NCBI GenBank assembly: GCA_017631855.1
Contig: JAGBSP010000016.1
Span: 1-35,839 of the forward strand
DNA from: Clostridia bacterium
Lineage (GTDB): Bacteria > Bacillota > Clostridia > Oscillospirales > CAG-272
DNA: 35,839 nucleotides
Direction: 5' to 3'
Position 1 is the stretch's first letter, and each line of letters starts with the position of its first letter. The notes beneath the pieces were generated by a model. That model was not told the origin of the DNA, did not search any database, and saw only the letters and a program-made list of their open reading frames with translations. The position numbers and the translations under genes are program-made. Below, in pieces: positions 1-7,146 of the stretch.

Positions 1-113
1 GACCCACGGGACCCATTTATGGGTAGTAAGTAACAATTGCATGGCTGGCAGGCCAATCTAACGCGCACTTGTGCGTAGCCAGTAGTATTAGGGCTATGCC
101 CGAAACTGAAATA
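1..113. other. Structured non-coding stretch, possibly end of a TnpB-type element or an RNA
   Basis: No open frame longer than about 20 codons continues through here. The plus strand can form several short hairpins: TGGC/GCCA near 42-56, CGCA/TGCG around 64-75 and GGGC/GCCC at 91-101. A segment CTGGC near 45 can also pair with GCCAG at 78-82, giving a branched fold. Reading frames entering from the left edge stop within 60 bases, so the 3' end of a truncated gene could lie here. The density of small hairpins resembles the right end and guide RNA of IS200/IS605-type elements, but I cannot confirm a match and no transposase is visible. Confidence 0.25.
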
Positions 114-132
114 CCCCCCGTTATACGGGGGG
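114..132. terminator. Strong hairpin, probable terminator for the ECF S-component gene
   Basis: CCCCCCG at 114-120 pairs perfectly with CGGGGGG at 126-132 around the loop TTATA. It lies just past the stop codon of the minus-strand gene ending at 137. The T-tract is poor on the minus side and moderate on the plus side, so it may work in both directions or be the end of the structured element to the left. Confidence 0.55.
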
Positions 133-136
133 ATGT

Positions 137-691
137 TTATTCGTTTTTCGGCTTGGCAAAGGTTTTGATCAAGGTTCGATGGATGACTTCGATGATCAAA
201 GGAATCAGAATGAATTGAAGTACAAGCCCCGGAATTGCATCCAAAAATCCTCCCACAAGGAACGCCTCGATGCCAAAGGGCTTTTCGGCGACACCGAGCA
301 GGATTGCTTTGGTAATTCCCCATACGATGCGCCCTGCCAGCATAGAGCAAGCAAGACAGAAAAACAGATGTCCTCGGGACGGGTGCTTCCGCTTGGCATA
401 GAGAAATCCGATCACTGCGCCGTAGGTGGCAAGCTCCAATGCCATCCAGATCGCGTTGGGATATATGGGGGGCATACCAAAGATCACGGAGCGTAAAAAA
501 GGAAGGATCAGTCCGATACAAAGTCCGTAGTTTCCTCCGCAGATCACGCCGCAAAGCATCACGGGAAGATGCATTGGCAAAAGGGAATCGCCGATTTCCT
601 TGATCTGTCCTGTCAATAGGGGCAGTACCATTCCAATCGACAGAAACAGCGCCGACAATACCAGCTTTTGTGTGCGATGACCCTTGATCAT
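137..691 (-). CDS. ECF transporter S component (substrate-binding membrane subunit)
   Basis: This 184-residue, very hydrophobic protein has about five to six membrane segments (roughly residues 10-30, 38-60, 75-98, 108-130, 140-168) with short loops. The stretch 'MHLPVMLCGVICGG' followed by 'GMPPIYPNAIWMALELATYG' is typical of energy-coupling-factor S components found in Clostridia. S components bind a vitamin or related micronutrient and work with a shared EcfT and two EcfA ATPases, which are not in this window. The substrate cannot be named from the sequence. The start at 691 is preceded by GGAG eight bases upstream. It has its own promoter inside the gap after the next gene, so it is probably monocistronic. 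Confidence 0.75.
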   Translation of the reverse strand: MIKGHRTQKLVLSALFLSIGMVLPLLTGQIKEIGDSLLPMHLPVMLCGVICGGNYGLCIGLILPFLRSVIFGMPPIYPNAIWMALELATYGAVIGFLYAKRKHPSRGHLFFCLACSMLAGRIVWGITKAILLGVAEKPFGIEAFLVGGFLDAIPGLVLQFILIPLIIEVIHRTLIKTFAKPKNE

Positions 692-733
692 TTGCTCTTC
701 TCCTTGTTGTCCCCTTTGTTTTGGCTTTCGTTT

Positions 734-762
734 ATTATATCATATAAAAAACAGAAAGTAAA
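734..762 (-). promoter_or_regulatory. Sigma-A-type promoter of the ECF S-component gene
   Basis: On the minus strand, TTTACT (757-762) and TATAAT (734-739) are separated by exactly 17 bases. The predicted transcript would have a leader of about 35 bases, too short to hold a riboswitch. The -35 lies just beyond the stop codon of the upstream minus-strand gene. Confidence 0.7.
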
Positions 763-770
763 GAGAATTT

Positions 771-1934
771 TCACAACAGCATCAGCGGAACGTGTTCCAT
801 CCAAACGAGGGTTTGGTAGACCATTCCCTCCATACGGATGCGGCGTGCGGTGTTTTTCTCTCGTGTGATCTGCACGCTCCAATCTTCTCCAAGGAGCTGT
901 CGGAGTGGGGCGGTGTCGACACTTCCCAAGAGCGCGCGGAGAATTCTCTCCAGCTTTCGGAGCTCGCGTTCCTTCGCAAAAAATCTTTGTGGAGCGACGG
1001 GTGTCAGCGAAACGCCGTACAGACTTCCGAGGCGGTCGGCGCGCTCGTGCGCATAGCGGATGTTCATACAAAGCGCCCCGTCTTCAAAGACGAGATCTCT
1101 CACTGTCCCGCGGGCGCGGCGCTCGGAGAGCTCTCGCAGTAGCGCGGGCATCAGGTAGTCGAACTGCGGATAATCAAAGGCGTAAAGGATCTCAGTTAGC
1201 ATCCGAGAGAGGGTATCCTCGTCGGGAAAGAAAAGCTCGGGGCAGGAAAAGTCGGGGGGCCTTTGATCGGGGATAGGTGACGGCGGTTCGTTTTGGAAGA
1301 TGCGAAGCCCAAGACGTGAGAGGAGGGCGGAATGTCCCGCGGGTAGGGACTCGACGTCGCGGTAGAGATCTTCTCCGAAACAGACGCCGTAGGGGGAGAG
1401 AAGATGCGTGCGCAGCTGTCCTGCGTCAATGCGGGTGGGAGAGAGAAGGGTGCGAAGCAGCGCTCGGATCTCGGAGGCAAAGCAAAAGAGCCCCTCCTCT
1501 TCGCGATAAAAGAGAGGTCGACCTCCCTCGGGACTGCGGGCAAGGAGGAGCTCAGCGCGCCCCTCGTCGGCAATCGCAAGCGCATATTCTCCGCGAAGTG
1601 CGTCGGCAATCTGTCCGCCGAGGGAGGAATAGGCGCGAAGGATCTCCTCGGGGGAGCTTGGGTCGTAAAAGGGCGCAAAAAGCTCCTCGTCCGAGAGGGC
1701 GAGGGTGGGCGTTCCGTCGAGTAGTAGCGTATATCTGCCGCCCTCGTAGGGGAGCGAACACGGCATTCTCACGCGACAGGGCGCCGCATGATTTTGTACG
1801 AGCGCCGTGCCGCCGTGCAGATCGGCGTCGCGGTGCGCTCCGCCTCGTAAGAGCATCGCGCGGCTCATCTCAAACAGCGGTCGGCTGTCGATGCTTTCTC
1901 TATTCCAATTTACCATTCCGGCAATCGCACTCAT
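771..1934 (-). CDS. Degenerate asparagine-synthase-like protein (class II amidotransferase fold, catalytic Cys lost)
   Basis: 387 residues. The N-terminal half follows the glutaminase domain of AsnB: 'IAGMVNW' at the start, then 'GEYALAIAD...LLLARSPEGGRPLFY' and 'FASEIRALL'. AsnB needs Cys2 as nucleophile (MCGIAG), but here the start reads Met-Ser-Ala-Ile-Ala-Gly, so glutaminase activity is unlikely. The C-terminal half keeps some resemblance to the synthase domain but I see no SGGxDS ATP pyrophosphatase loop, so the synthase step also seems lost. The protein is shorter than AsnB (usually 500-630). The start at 1934 was chosen because GGAG lies six bases upstream; the ATG one codon earlier is too close. 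Function unknown; it may be a regulatory or binding remnant. Confidence 0.6.
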   Translation of the reverse strand: MSAIAGMVNWNRESIDSRPLFEMSRAMLLRGGAHRDADLHGGTALVQNHAAPCRVRMPCSLPYEGGRYTLLLDGTPTLALSDEELFAPFYDPSSPEEILRAYSSLGGQIADALRGEYALAIADEGRAELLLARSPEGGRPLFYREEEGLFCFASEIRALLRTLLSPTRIDAGQLRTHLLSPYGVCFGEDLYRDVESLPAGHSALLSRLGLRIFQNEPPSPIPDQRPPDFSCPELFFPDEDTLSRMLTEILYAFDYPQFDYLMPALLRELSERRARGTVRDLVFEDGALCMNIRYAHERADRLGSLYGVSLTPVAPQRFFAKERELRKLERILRALLGSVDTAPLRQLLGEDWSVQITREKNTARRIRMEGMVYQTLVWMEHVPLMLL

Positions 1935-2069
1935 CATATTCTCCTTGATCATGGATCGGTATATCAAATATATATGAGAGAAATGTAGCGGATATTTGTT
2001 TTTAAGCAATCACGTTTGGCGTTTTTTTTGCATATCATAGGAACGAGAATATCGGGGGAGGTGGCGCGT

Positions 2070-2228
2070 ATGTGTCAGGTGAATTTGAGGAAGCTCGTCG
2101 GGATCTCGGCAATCTGCTTTGGAGCGGGAATTCTGCTTTCGTTTTTGCTTCCGGGTTTTTTTCTTGCGTTTCTAGAAGCCGTCGTTGTGATCGTGGCGGG
2201 GATTTTGTTGCTTGGAAAACGCCACTGA
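2070..2228 (+). CDS. Small membrane protein (52 aa), unknown function
   Basis: The protein starts 'MCQVNLRKLVGISAICFG' and is almost all membrane: two hydrophobic stretches at about residues 10-30 and 32-48 separated by a Pro-Gly turn, ending in the basic 'GKRH'. GGGGGAGG sits seven bases before the ATG at 2070, one of the strongest ribosome binding sites in the window, which argues that it is real and fixes the start. It is followed 33 bases later by another tiny gene, and both come before a single terminator, so they are probably co-transcribed. I recall similar short membrane proteins in Clostridia but cannot assign a role. Confidence 0.65.
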   Translation: MCQVNLRKLVGISAICFGAGILLSFLLPGFFLAFLEAVVVIVAGILLLGKRH

Positions 2229-2261
2229 CGCTCGGCACACTCCGAAGGAAAGGAGCAATGT

Positions 2262-2348
2262 ATGAAGATCGTTTTGGTACGCTCTCCCGCGCTTCTTGCG
2301 CCCTTTTTGAGAAAATTTTTCGGAATTCGGAAGAAAGAGAAAAAATAA
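2262..2348 (+). CDS. Very small basic protein (28 aa), unknown function
   Basis: It begins 'MKIVLVRSPALLAPFLRKFF' and ends 'RKKEKK', giving a short amphipathic or hydrophobic N-terminal part and a strongly basic tail. AGGAG at 2251-2255 is six bases before the ATG at 2262; a second ATG at 2258 is too close to be used. The stop at 2346-2348 is only a few bases before a canonical terminator. Pairing with the small membrane protein just upstream suggests a two-gene micro-operon, possibly two subunits of a membrane complex. The length and composition would also fit a membrane-associated peptide. Confidence 0.55.
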   Translation: MKIVLVRSPALLAPFLRKFFGIRKKEKK

Positions 2349-2351
2349 AAG

Positions 2352-2378
2352 AAAAAGCACCCAAGGGGTGCTTTTTTT
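2352..2378 (+). terminator. Intrinsic terminator of the two-small-gene operon
   Basis: AAAAGCACCC pairs with GGGTGCTTTT around a very short loop and is followed by a run of seven T. It separates the small genes from the next promoter. Confidence 0.85.
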
Positions 2379-2388
2379 CGTTCTCTCA

Positions 2389-2417
2389 TTTACAAATCCG
2401 CGAAACTGTGATAAAAT
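2389..2417 (+). promoter_or_regulatory. Promoter of the YgiQ-type gene
   Basis: TTTACA (2389-2394) and TAAAAT (2412-2417) are 17 bases apart. The start codon at 2453 lies about 30 bases after the predicted transcription start. Confidence 0.65.
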
Positions 2418-2452
2418 ATAAGGTAAGAACCGACGAAAGGAGAAGATCTCAG

Positions 2453-4381
2453 ATGGGATTTCTTCCAATTTCTAAAAAAGAGATGGAGCTCTTAGGATGG
2501 GAGCGTCCCGATTTTGTGTACGTGACGGGCGACGCCTACGTCGATCATCCGAGCTTTGGCGTATCGATCATTTCACGTGTGCTCGAGGACGCGGGCTTCC
2601 GTGTGGCAATTCTCTCTCAACCCGATTATAAAAGTGCCGACGCCTTCCGTGAATTTGGCAGACCTCGCCTTGGCTTTCTTGTGACTGCAGGAAACATCGA
2701 CTCGATGGTGGCTCACTATACTGCCGCAAAGAAAAAGCGCACCTACGATTATTATTCGGCAGGGGGCAAAGCAGGCAAGCGCCCCGACCGCGCGACCATT
2801 GTTTACTGCAACCGCATTCGCGAGGCATACGGTGATATTCCGCTGATCATTGGCGGACTTGAGGCATCCTTGCGCCGTTTCGCGCACTACGACTATTGGT
2901 CGGACAGCGTTCGCCGTTCGATTCTTGTCGATTCGCGTGCCGATCTTCTGACCTACGGTATGGGAGAAAACATTCTGCTTCGCATTGCCTCTCTGCTCGA
3001 TCGCGGCGTTCCGATCAAAAAGATCCGCGACGTCCGCGGCACCGTCTATCTCTGTCGTCCCGACGAGAAGATTCACTACGAGGTTGCCGCCGAGTTCAAC
3101 TACAACGATCTGAAAACCGACAAGCGAAAATATGCCGAAGCCTTCGGCGTGCAGTATAAAAATCAAGACGCCATCAATGGTCGCGCGATCGTTGAGCGGT
3201 ACGACGACAAGCTGCTTGTTGCGAATCCTCCGATGCCTCCGCTTGAGCGCGAGGAGCTCGACCGCGTTTACGCTTTGCCGTATATGCGTACTTACCACCC
3301 CTCGTATGAGAAAGAGGGCGGTGTACCTGCGATTGAAGAGGTGCGCTTCTCCATTACACACAACCGCGGTTGCTTCGGCGCGTGCAATTTCTGCGCTCTC
3401 GCCTTCCATCAGGGAAGAACGGTGCGCTCTCGGAGCGAGCAGAGTGTGCTTGCCGAGGCAAAAAAGATTACCGAGATGCCCGATTTTAAGGGATATATTC
3501 ACGACGTGGGCGGTCCGACGGCGAATTTCCGCGCGCCCGCGTGCGAGCAGCAGTTAAAGAACGGTGTTTGCGCTTCTCGGAAGTGTCTTGCGCCCACGCC
3601 CTGCAAAAATCTGAAGGTCGATCACTCCGAATATCTGCATCTGATCTCCGAGATCGAGAAGCTTCCTCGGGTCAAGAAAGTCTTTATCCGTTCGGGCATT
3701 CGATTTGACTATCTTCTGCTCGACCGCGACGAGCGATTTTTCCGAAAGCTTGTCGAGGACAACGTTTCGGGTCAGCTGAAGGTTGCCCCCGAGCATTGCT
3801 CGTCGGCGGTGCTCCGCTGTATGGGCAAGCCTGATTTTTCTGTCTACGAGAAATTCCGCAAGCGCTATTTCGAGCTGACGAAGGAGGCGGGCAAGGAGCA
3901 GTATCTCGTGCCGTATCTGATGTCGAGTCACCCCGGTTCTACCTTAAAGGACGCACTCGAGCTTGCGCTTTGCCTCAAGAGAGATCACTACGCCCCCGAG
4001 CAGGTGCAGGACTACTATCCGACCCCCGGAACGGCGTCGACCGTGATGTTCTATACGGGACTCAATCCGCTTGATATGAAGCCCGTCTACGTCGCGACCG
4101 AGTATCACGAAAAGCAGCTTCAGCGAGCGCTCTTGCAATATAACCGTCCACAGAACGCGCCGCTCGTGCGTGAGGCGCTGATCAAGCTTCACCGCGAAGA
4201 TCTGATCGGCTACGGACCCGAGTGCCTTGTGCGCCCCGAAGCGCCGAAGGGCGGTTATGCACCGAAAAAGCCTGCGGGAAAGCAATCGTCTGCACCAAAG
4301 AAGCCCACGCAACGTAGCTCCAAGCAAGGCTCAACCAAGCGCCCTGCGCCGAAGAAGCCGAGCAAGGGAAAGAAACGATAA
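2453..4381 (+). CDS. YgiQ family radical SAM protein (UPF0313)
   Basis: 642 residues. The opening part with 'DAYVDHPSFG' and 'GGLEASLRRFAHYDYW' is characteristic of the YgiQ/UPF0313 family. The radical SAM cluster motif CxxxCxxC is CFGACNFC at Cys307, Cys311 and Cys314, which binds a [4Fe-4S] cluster and S-adenosylmethionine. Additional cysteines follow ('CEQQLKNGVCASRKC'), as usual in this family. The last ~45 residues are a Lys/Pro/Ser-rich basic tail, probably disordered, that could bind nucleic acid. The substrate of YgiQ proteins is not established. The start at 2453 has AAAGGAG 10 bases upstream and lies after the promoter; the open frame extends further upstream but only through the small genes. 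Confidence 0.9.
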   Translation: MGFLPISKKEMELLGWERPDFVYVTGDAYVDHPSFGVSIISRVLEDAGFRVAILSQPDYKSADAFREFGRPRLGFLVTAGNIDSMVAHYTAAKKKRTYDYYSAGGKAGKRPDRATIVYCNRIREAYGDIPLIIGGLEASLRRFAHYDYWSDSVRRSILVDSRADLLTYGMGENILLRIASLLDRGVPIKKIRDVRGTVYLCRPDEKIHYEVAAEFNYNDLKTDKRKYAEAFGVQYKNQDAINGRAIVERYDDKLLVANPPMPPLEREELDRVYALPYMRTYHPSYEKEGGVPAIEEVRFSITHNRGCFGACNFCALAFHQGRTVRSRSEQSVLAEAKKITEMPDFKGYIHDVGGPTANFRAPACEQQLKNGVCASRKCLAPTPCKNLKVDHSEYLHLISEIEKLPRVKKVFIRSGIRFDYLLLDRDERFFRKLVEDNVSGQLKVAPEHCSSAVLRCMGKPDFSVYEKFRKRYFELTKEAGKEQYLVPYLMSSHPGSTLKDALELALCLKRDHYAPEQVQDYYPTPGTASTVMFYTGLNPLDMKPVYVATEYHEKQLQRALLQYNRPQNAPLVREALIKLHREDLIGYGPECLVRPEAPKGGYAPKKPAGKQSSAPKKPTQRSSKQGSTKRPAPKKPSKGKKR

Positions 4382-4387
4382 AAAATG

Positions 4388-4417
4388 CGCAGCCGCAAAT
4401 CGCGGCTGCGTGTTTTT
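4388..4417 (+). terminator. Intrinsic terminator after the YgiQ-type gene
   Basis: CGCAGCCGC (4388-4396) pairs with GCGGCTGCG (4402-4410), followed by TGTTTTT. Confidence 0.85.
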
Positions 4418-4453
4418 ATGCAAAAAATCATCACTCAAATTTTTCGTCGAACC

Positions 4454-4482
4454 TTGACAGATCTCCCCGAATGTGGTAAAAT
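4454..4482 (+). promoter_or_regulatory. Near-consensus promoter of the first AraC-type gene
   Basis: TTGACA (4454-4459), 17 bases, TAAAAT (4477-4482). Because transcription would begin near 4489, upstream in-frame GTG at 4473 cannot be the start of the protein. Confidence 0.8.
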
Positions 4483-4535
4483 ATAGGTGCAAAAACCAAA
4501 AAACACCACAAAATATGGGCTCGGAGAATTTATCG

Positions 4536-5318
4536 ATGAAAAAATTTGACATATCCAATCTGATCATTTCGCATATTTCCAATATTTACAAGCACACCGT
4601 CGAGGAGGACGCCGAGACGACCTCGGTTGCCGAGCATTCTCTCTTGATCATCAAGCAAAAGGGACGCTCCGTTTATACTGTCGGCAAGACGGAATATATT
4701 GCCGATCCCGATCACATTGTTTATCTCCCCGTTGGCACGGAATATTCGCTCTACGTTGACCGTGCGGGCGCTTGCTGTGTGATGGAATTCGACACGGCAG
4801 ACGGTGCAGGCGAGGTGTGCTCCTTCTTTATCGGAGAGGACGAGGAGATTGCCGCAAGCCTGAAAACCATTCTCTATTATTGGAATTTGCGCGGACCTGC
4901 GTACCATTCCAAGTGTCTTTCGGAAATCTATAATCTGCTCACGCAGATTTCGAATATTCAGTCGTATGCCTATTCCTTGGCAGGCAAGTATCAGCTGATT
5001 CACCGTTCGGTGAGCTTTATTGAGAAAAATTACAAGAACCCGAACCTCTATACTCCGATGCTTGCGAAAATGTCGGGCATTGGCGAGACCTATTACCGCA
5101 ATATTTTCCTTGCGGTCTTTGGTGTTCCGCCGACGCGCTATATTCAGAATTACCGCATTGAAAAGGCAAAGGAGCGCTTGGTGAGCAGCTCGGACTCGGT
5201 GGATGCGATCGCAACCGCCGTCGGCTTTGCCAATGCGTCCTATTTCTGCAAGGTGTTTAAGGCGCAAACGGGTATGACGCCCTCTGAGTTTGCCGAAAAG
5301 GGAAAGAGGATCGGTTAA
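4536..5318 (+). CDS. AraC family transcriptional regulator
   Basis: 260 residues. The N-terminal ~140 residues form a cupin-like ligand domain ('GRSVYTVGKTEYIADPDHIVYLPVGTEY' is the usual beta-barrel signature). The C-terminal ~100 residues carry two helix-turn-helix units, 'LYTPMLAKMSGIGETYYRNIF' region and 'VDAIATAVGFANASYFCKVFK' region, ending with the AraC signature 'TGMTPSEF'. The start at 4536 has CGGAGAA about seven bases upstream. It is a single-gene unit with its own promoter and no adjacent sugar or transport operon, so its target is unknown. The stop codon directly abuts a palindromic repeat. Confidence 0.88.
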   Translation: MKKFDISNLIISHISNIYKHTVEEDAETTSVAEHSLLIIKQKGRSVYTVGKTEYIADPDHIVYLPVGTEYSLYVDRAGACCVMEFDTADGAGEVCSFFIGEDEEIAASLKTILYYWNLRGPAYHSKCLSEIYNLLTQISNIQSYAYSLAGKYQLIHRSVSFIEKNYKNPNLYTPMLAKMSGIGETYYRNIFLAVFGVPPTRYIQNYRIEKAKERLVSSSDSVDAIATAVGFANASYFCKVFKAQTGMTPSEFAEKGKRIG

Positions 5319-5348
5319 GTTACTTTTCTTTTGGAAAAGAAAAGTAAC
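5319..5348. repeat. Palindromic repeat, copy 1 (14-bp arms)
   Basis: GTTACTTTTCTTTT (5319-5332), spacer GG, then its perfect reverse complement (5335-5348), followed by CAAAAGAAA. The same architecture occurs at 9651, 16521 and 27470. It begins directly after the AraC stop codon. Confidence 0.9.
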
Positions 5349-5368
5349 CAAAAGAAAACAGCATATAA

Positions 5369-5396
5369 AAAAGGGACTATGAATAGTCCCTTTTAT
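5369..5396. terminator. Bidirectional terminator between the AraC and cyclophilin genes
   Basis: AAAAGGGACTAT (5369-5380) pairs with ATAGTCCCTTTT (5383-5394), with T-runs on both sides when read from either strand. The same GGGACT/AGTCCC core follows palindrome copies 2 and 3. Confidence 0.85.
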
Positions 5397-5399
5397 TTT

Positions 5400-5906
5400 T
5401 TACTTCGAGATGACTTCCATCTTCTCGATGACAACGGGATCCTTGGGGACGTCCTGCATATACCAGCCGAGCGAGCCTGTCTTGACGCTTGCAATGGCGT
5501 CGAGCACGTCAAAGCCGTCGGTCAGCTTACCGAAGCCTGCATACTGCGCGTCAAGGTGCGGTGCATCCTGGTGCATGACGAAGAACTGAGAGGATGCCGA
5601 ATCGGGATCCGAGGTGCGCGCCATCGAAAGTACACCGCGAGTGTGCTTGAGGTCGTTCTGCATAAAGCCGTTCGCCTTGAATTCTCCGCGGATCGAGTCG
5701 CAGTCCTTGTCTTCCATCGATTCGGTATAGCCGCCGCCCTGAATCATAAAGCCCTTGATGATGCGGTGGAAGATGAGTCCTTCAAAGAAGCCTTCCTCGA
5801 TGAGTTTTACGAAGTTTGCAACCGTCTTGGGTGCTTTTTCGGGATAGAGCTCGGCGGTCATCGTGCCGAAATCTCTGACGGTGATCTTAATGATGGGATT
5901 GGTCAT
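5400..5906 (-). CDS. Cyclophilin-type peptidyl-prolyl cis-trans isomerase
   Basis: 168 residues, the usual size of a single-domain cytoplasmic cyclophilin. It carries the family core 'FHRIIKGFMIQGG' with the catalytic Arg, 'RGVLSMARTSDPDSASSQFFV' and 'LDAQYAGFGKL'. It catalyses cis-trans isomerisation of prolyl bonds and helps protein folding. There is no signal peptide or lipobox, so it is cytoplasmic. The start at 5906 has AAAGGA eight bases upstream; an earlier in-frame ATG has no such site. It follows the Mini-III gene with a 34-base gap and is probably the last gene of that transcript, ending at the shared terminator. Confidence 0.92.
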   Translation of the reverse strand: MTNPIIKITVRDFGTMTAELYPEKAPKTVANFVKLIEEGFFEGLIFHRIIKGFMIQGGGYTESMEDKDCDSIRGEFKANGFMQNDLKHTRGVLSMARTSDPDSASSQFFVMHQDAPHLDAQYAGFGKLTDGFDVLDAIASVKTGSLGWYMQDVPKDPVVIEKMEVISK

Positions 5907-5940
5907 AACGTGTTCCTTTCGTTTGTATATATTTTTTAAT

Positions 5941-6336
5941 TTAATCCTTACGTTCCTCCAGCTTTTCCGCATACGCGATTGAGAAAAGCTCGCGCGCTCT
6001 CTCCTCTCTGCCTGCCAGATGCAGGTAGCCGAAGAGGGCTTCCATTCCCGTTGCCGCGCGGTACTCCGCCACGGTTGCGGACTTGGGGGTATTGGTGTGA
6101 CCGATATTGCGTCCTCGGTGAAAGACGGCGTTCTCCTCCTCGGAAAGATGCGGCAGGAGCTTCTTCATCGCCTCGGCTTGCATCGGCGCGCGGACGAAAT
6201 CCAGCGCTTTTTTATTGAGCTTTGCCGACGAGGAAAATCCGCACTTGACCAGATGCTCGCGAACGAGCAGCTCGATCACGACGTCACCAAGATAGGCAAG
6301 CGCCGCGGTCGAATATACGTTGAGTGAATCGTTCAT
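5941..6336 (-). CDS. mrnC: Mini-ribonuclease III
   Basis: 131 residues, made only of an RNase III catalytic domain with no double-stranded-RNA-binding domain, the hallmark of Mini-III. 'AYLGDVVIELLVREHL' holds the catalytic Asp18 and the nearby Glu22, and 'VAEYRAATGMEALFGYLHL' is the second signature. In Bacillus, Mini-III matures the ends of 23S rRNA as a dimer. AAAGGAG lies about eight bases before the start. It is 12 bases downstream of the YmdB-type gene on the same strand, so the two are co-transcribed. Confidence 0.93.
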   Translation of the reverse strand: MNDSLNVYSTAALAYLGDVVIELLVREHLVKCGFSSSAKLNKKALDFVRAPMQAEAMKKLLPHLSEEENAVFHRGRNIGHTNTPKSATVAEYRAATGMEALFGYLHLAGREERARELFSIAYAEKLEERKD

Positions 6337-6348
6337 TGCCGTACTCCT

Positions 6349-7119
6349 TTAAAACCGAACTCTCCGAACTTCGGTGACTTTTTTGGTACTCGTATCCAGC
6401 GTGAAGAGTGCACCTTCGGCGACGATTTCGCCCGTGGCGACCTTCAGGCGGCCGCCCATTTTGGTGCGGCAACGCTCGGTGACTGCGGCAACGTCTGCGC
6501 CAACGATGCTATCTTTAGCACCTACCATTCCGAGGTCGGTGATATATCCGCTGCCGTGCGGCAAAATCTGCTCGTCGGCAGTGGGCACGTGGGTGTGCGT
6601 GCCGAACATCACGTGAATGCGTCCGTCAAAATAGCGTCCGAGCGCGATCTTTTCGGAGGTTGCTTCGGCGTGAATGTCCATCAGAGCAAAGTCGTATCGT
6701 CCGTCCTCTCTCTCGAGAATTCGGTCGACCGTCGAGAAGGGGCAGGCAAGTGAGTCCATCAGCGCTGTGCCCATAATATTGATACAGAGAATGCGCCAGC
6801 CTCCGACGTGCAGGTAGGTATATCCGCCGCCGGGTGCTAAGGGTGGGTAGTTCGCAGGACGAATGATCACCTCGGAATTTCCGAGCATTTCGCAGAGGTC
6901 GCGTCTGCCGAAGGCGTGGTTTCCGAGTGTGATGAGGTCGGCGCCCGCAGACAGAATTTCCTGTGCGTGTGCGGGAGAGCATCCGTAGATATCGGTTGCG
7001 TTTTCTCCGTTCACGACCACGAGGTCGGCGGAGAGCTCGCTTCTCTTTTTCCAGAGCTTTTCGGTGAGATATTCTACGCTCTTCGCGCCAACGACGTCAC
7101 CGATGGTCAAAATTTTCAT
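6349..7119 (-). CDS. ymdB: YmdB-type metallophosphoesterase (2',3'-cAMP phosphodiesterase family)
   Basis: 256 residues, the usual length of the TIGR00282/YmdB family. The metal-binding residues are all where expected: Asp8, Glu39, Asn40, Asn67, His68, His150, His175 and His177. The family is known to hydrolyse 2',3'-cyclic nucleotides and affects biofilm, sporulation and RNase Y-linked RNA decay in Bacillus; those roles are inferred here. In 'GNHAFGRR' the residues after His68 differ from the more common GNHTWD, which may alter substrate preference. The ribosome binding site is weak (AGAAAG). It sits between a lipoprotein gene and mrnC on one strand; no rny gene is nearby. Confidence 0.88.
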   Translation of the reverse strand: MKILTIGDVVGAKSVEYLTEKLWKKRSELSADLVVVNGENATDIYGCSPAHAQEILSAGADLITLGNHAFGRRDLCEMLGNSEVIIRPANYPPLAPGGGYTYLHVGGWRILCINIMGTALMDSLACPFSTVDRILEREDGRYDFALMDIHAEATSEKIALGRYFDGRIHVMFGTHTHVPTADEQILPHGSGYITDLGMVGAKDSIVGADVAAVTERCRTKMGGRLKVATGEIVAEGALFTLDTSTKKVTEVRRVRF

Positions 7120-7146
7120 AGGCTGTTCTTTCTATTTTGAGGTTTT

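Noticed and set aside
1277-1948. Long Arg-rich open frames antisense to the asparagine-synthase-like gene and similar frames elsewhere
   Set aside because: They come from GC-rich codons read on the wrong strand; their composition is unlike real proteins and they lack ribosome binding sites.
2072-2452. Upstream extension of the YgiQ-type open frame
   Set aside because: It runs through the small genes, a terminator and a promoter; only the start at 2453 has a ribosome binding site.
4473-4535. Upstream in-frame GTG and ATG starts of the first AraC gene
   Set aside because: The GTG lies inside the promoter's -10 region and neither start has a ribosome binding site.
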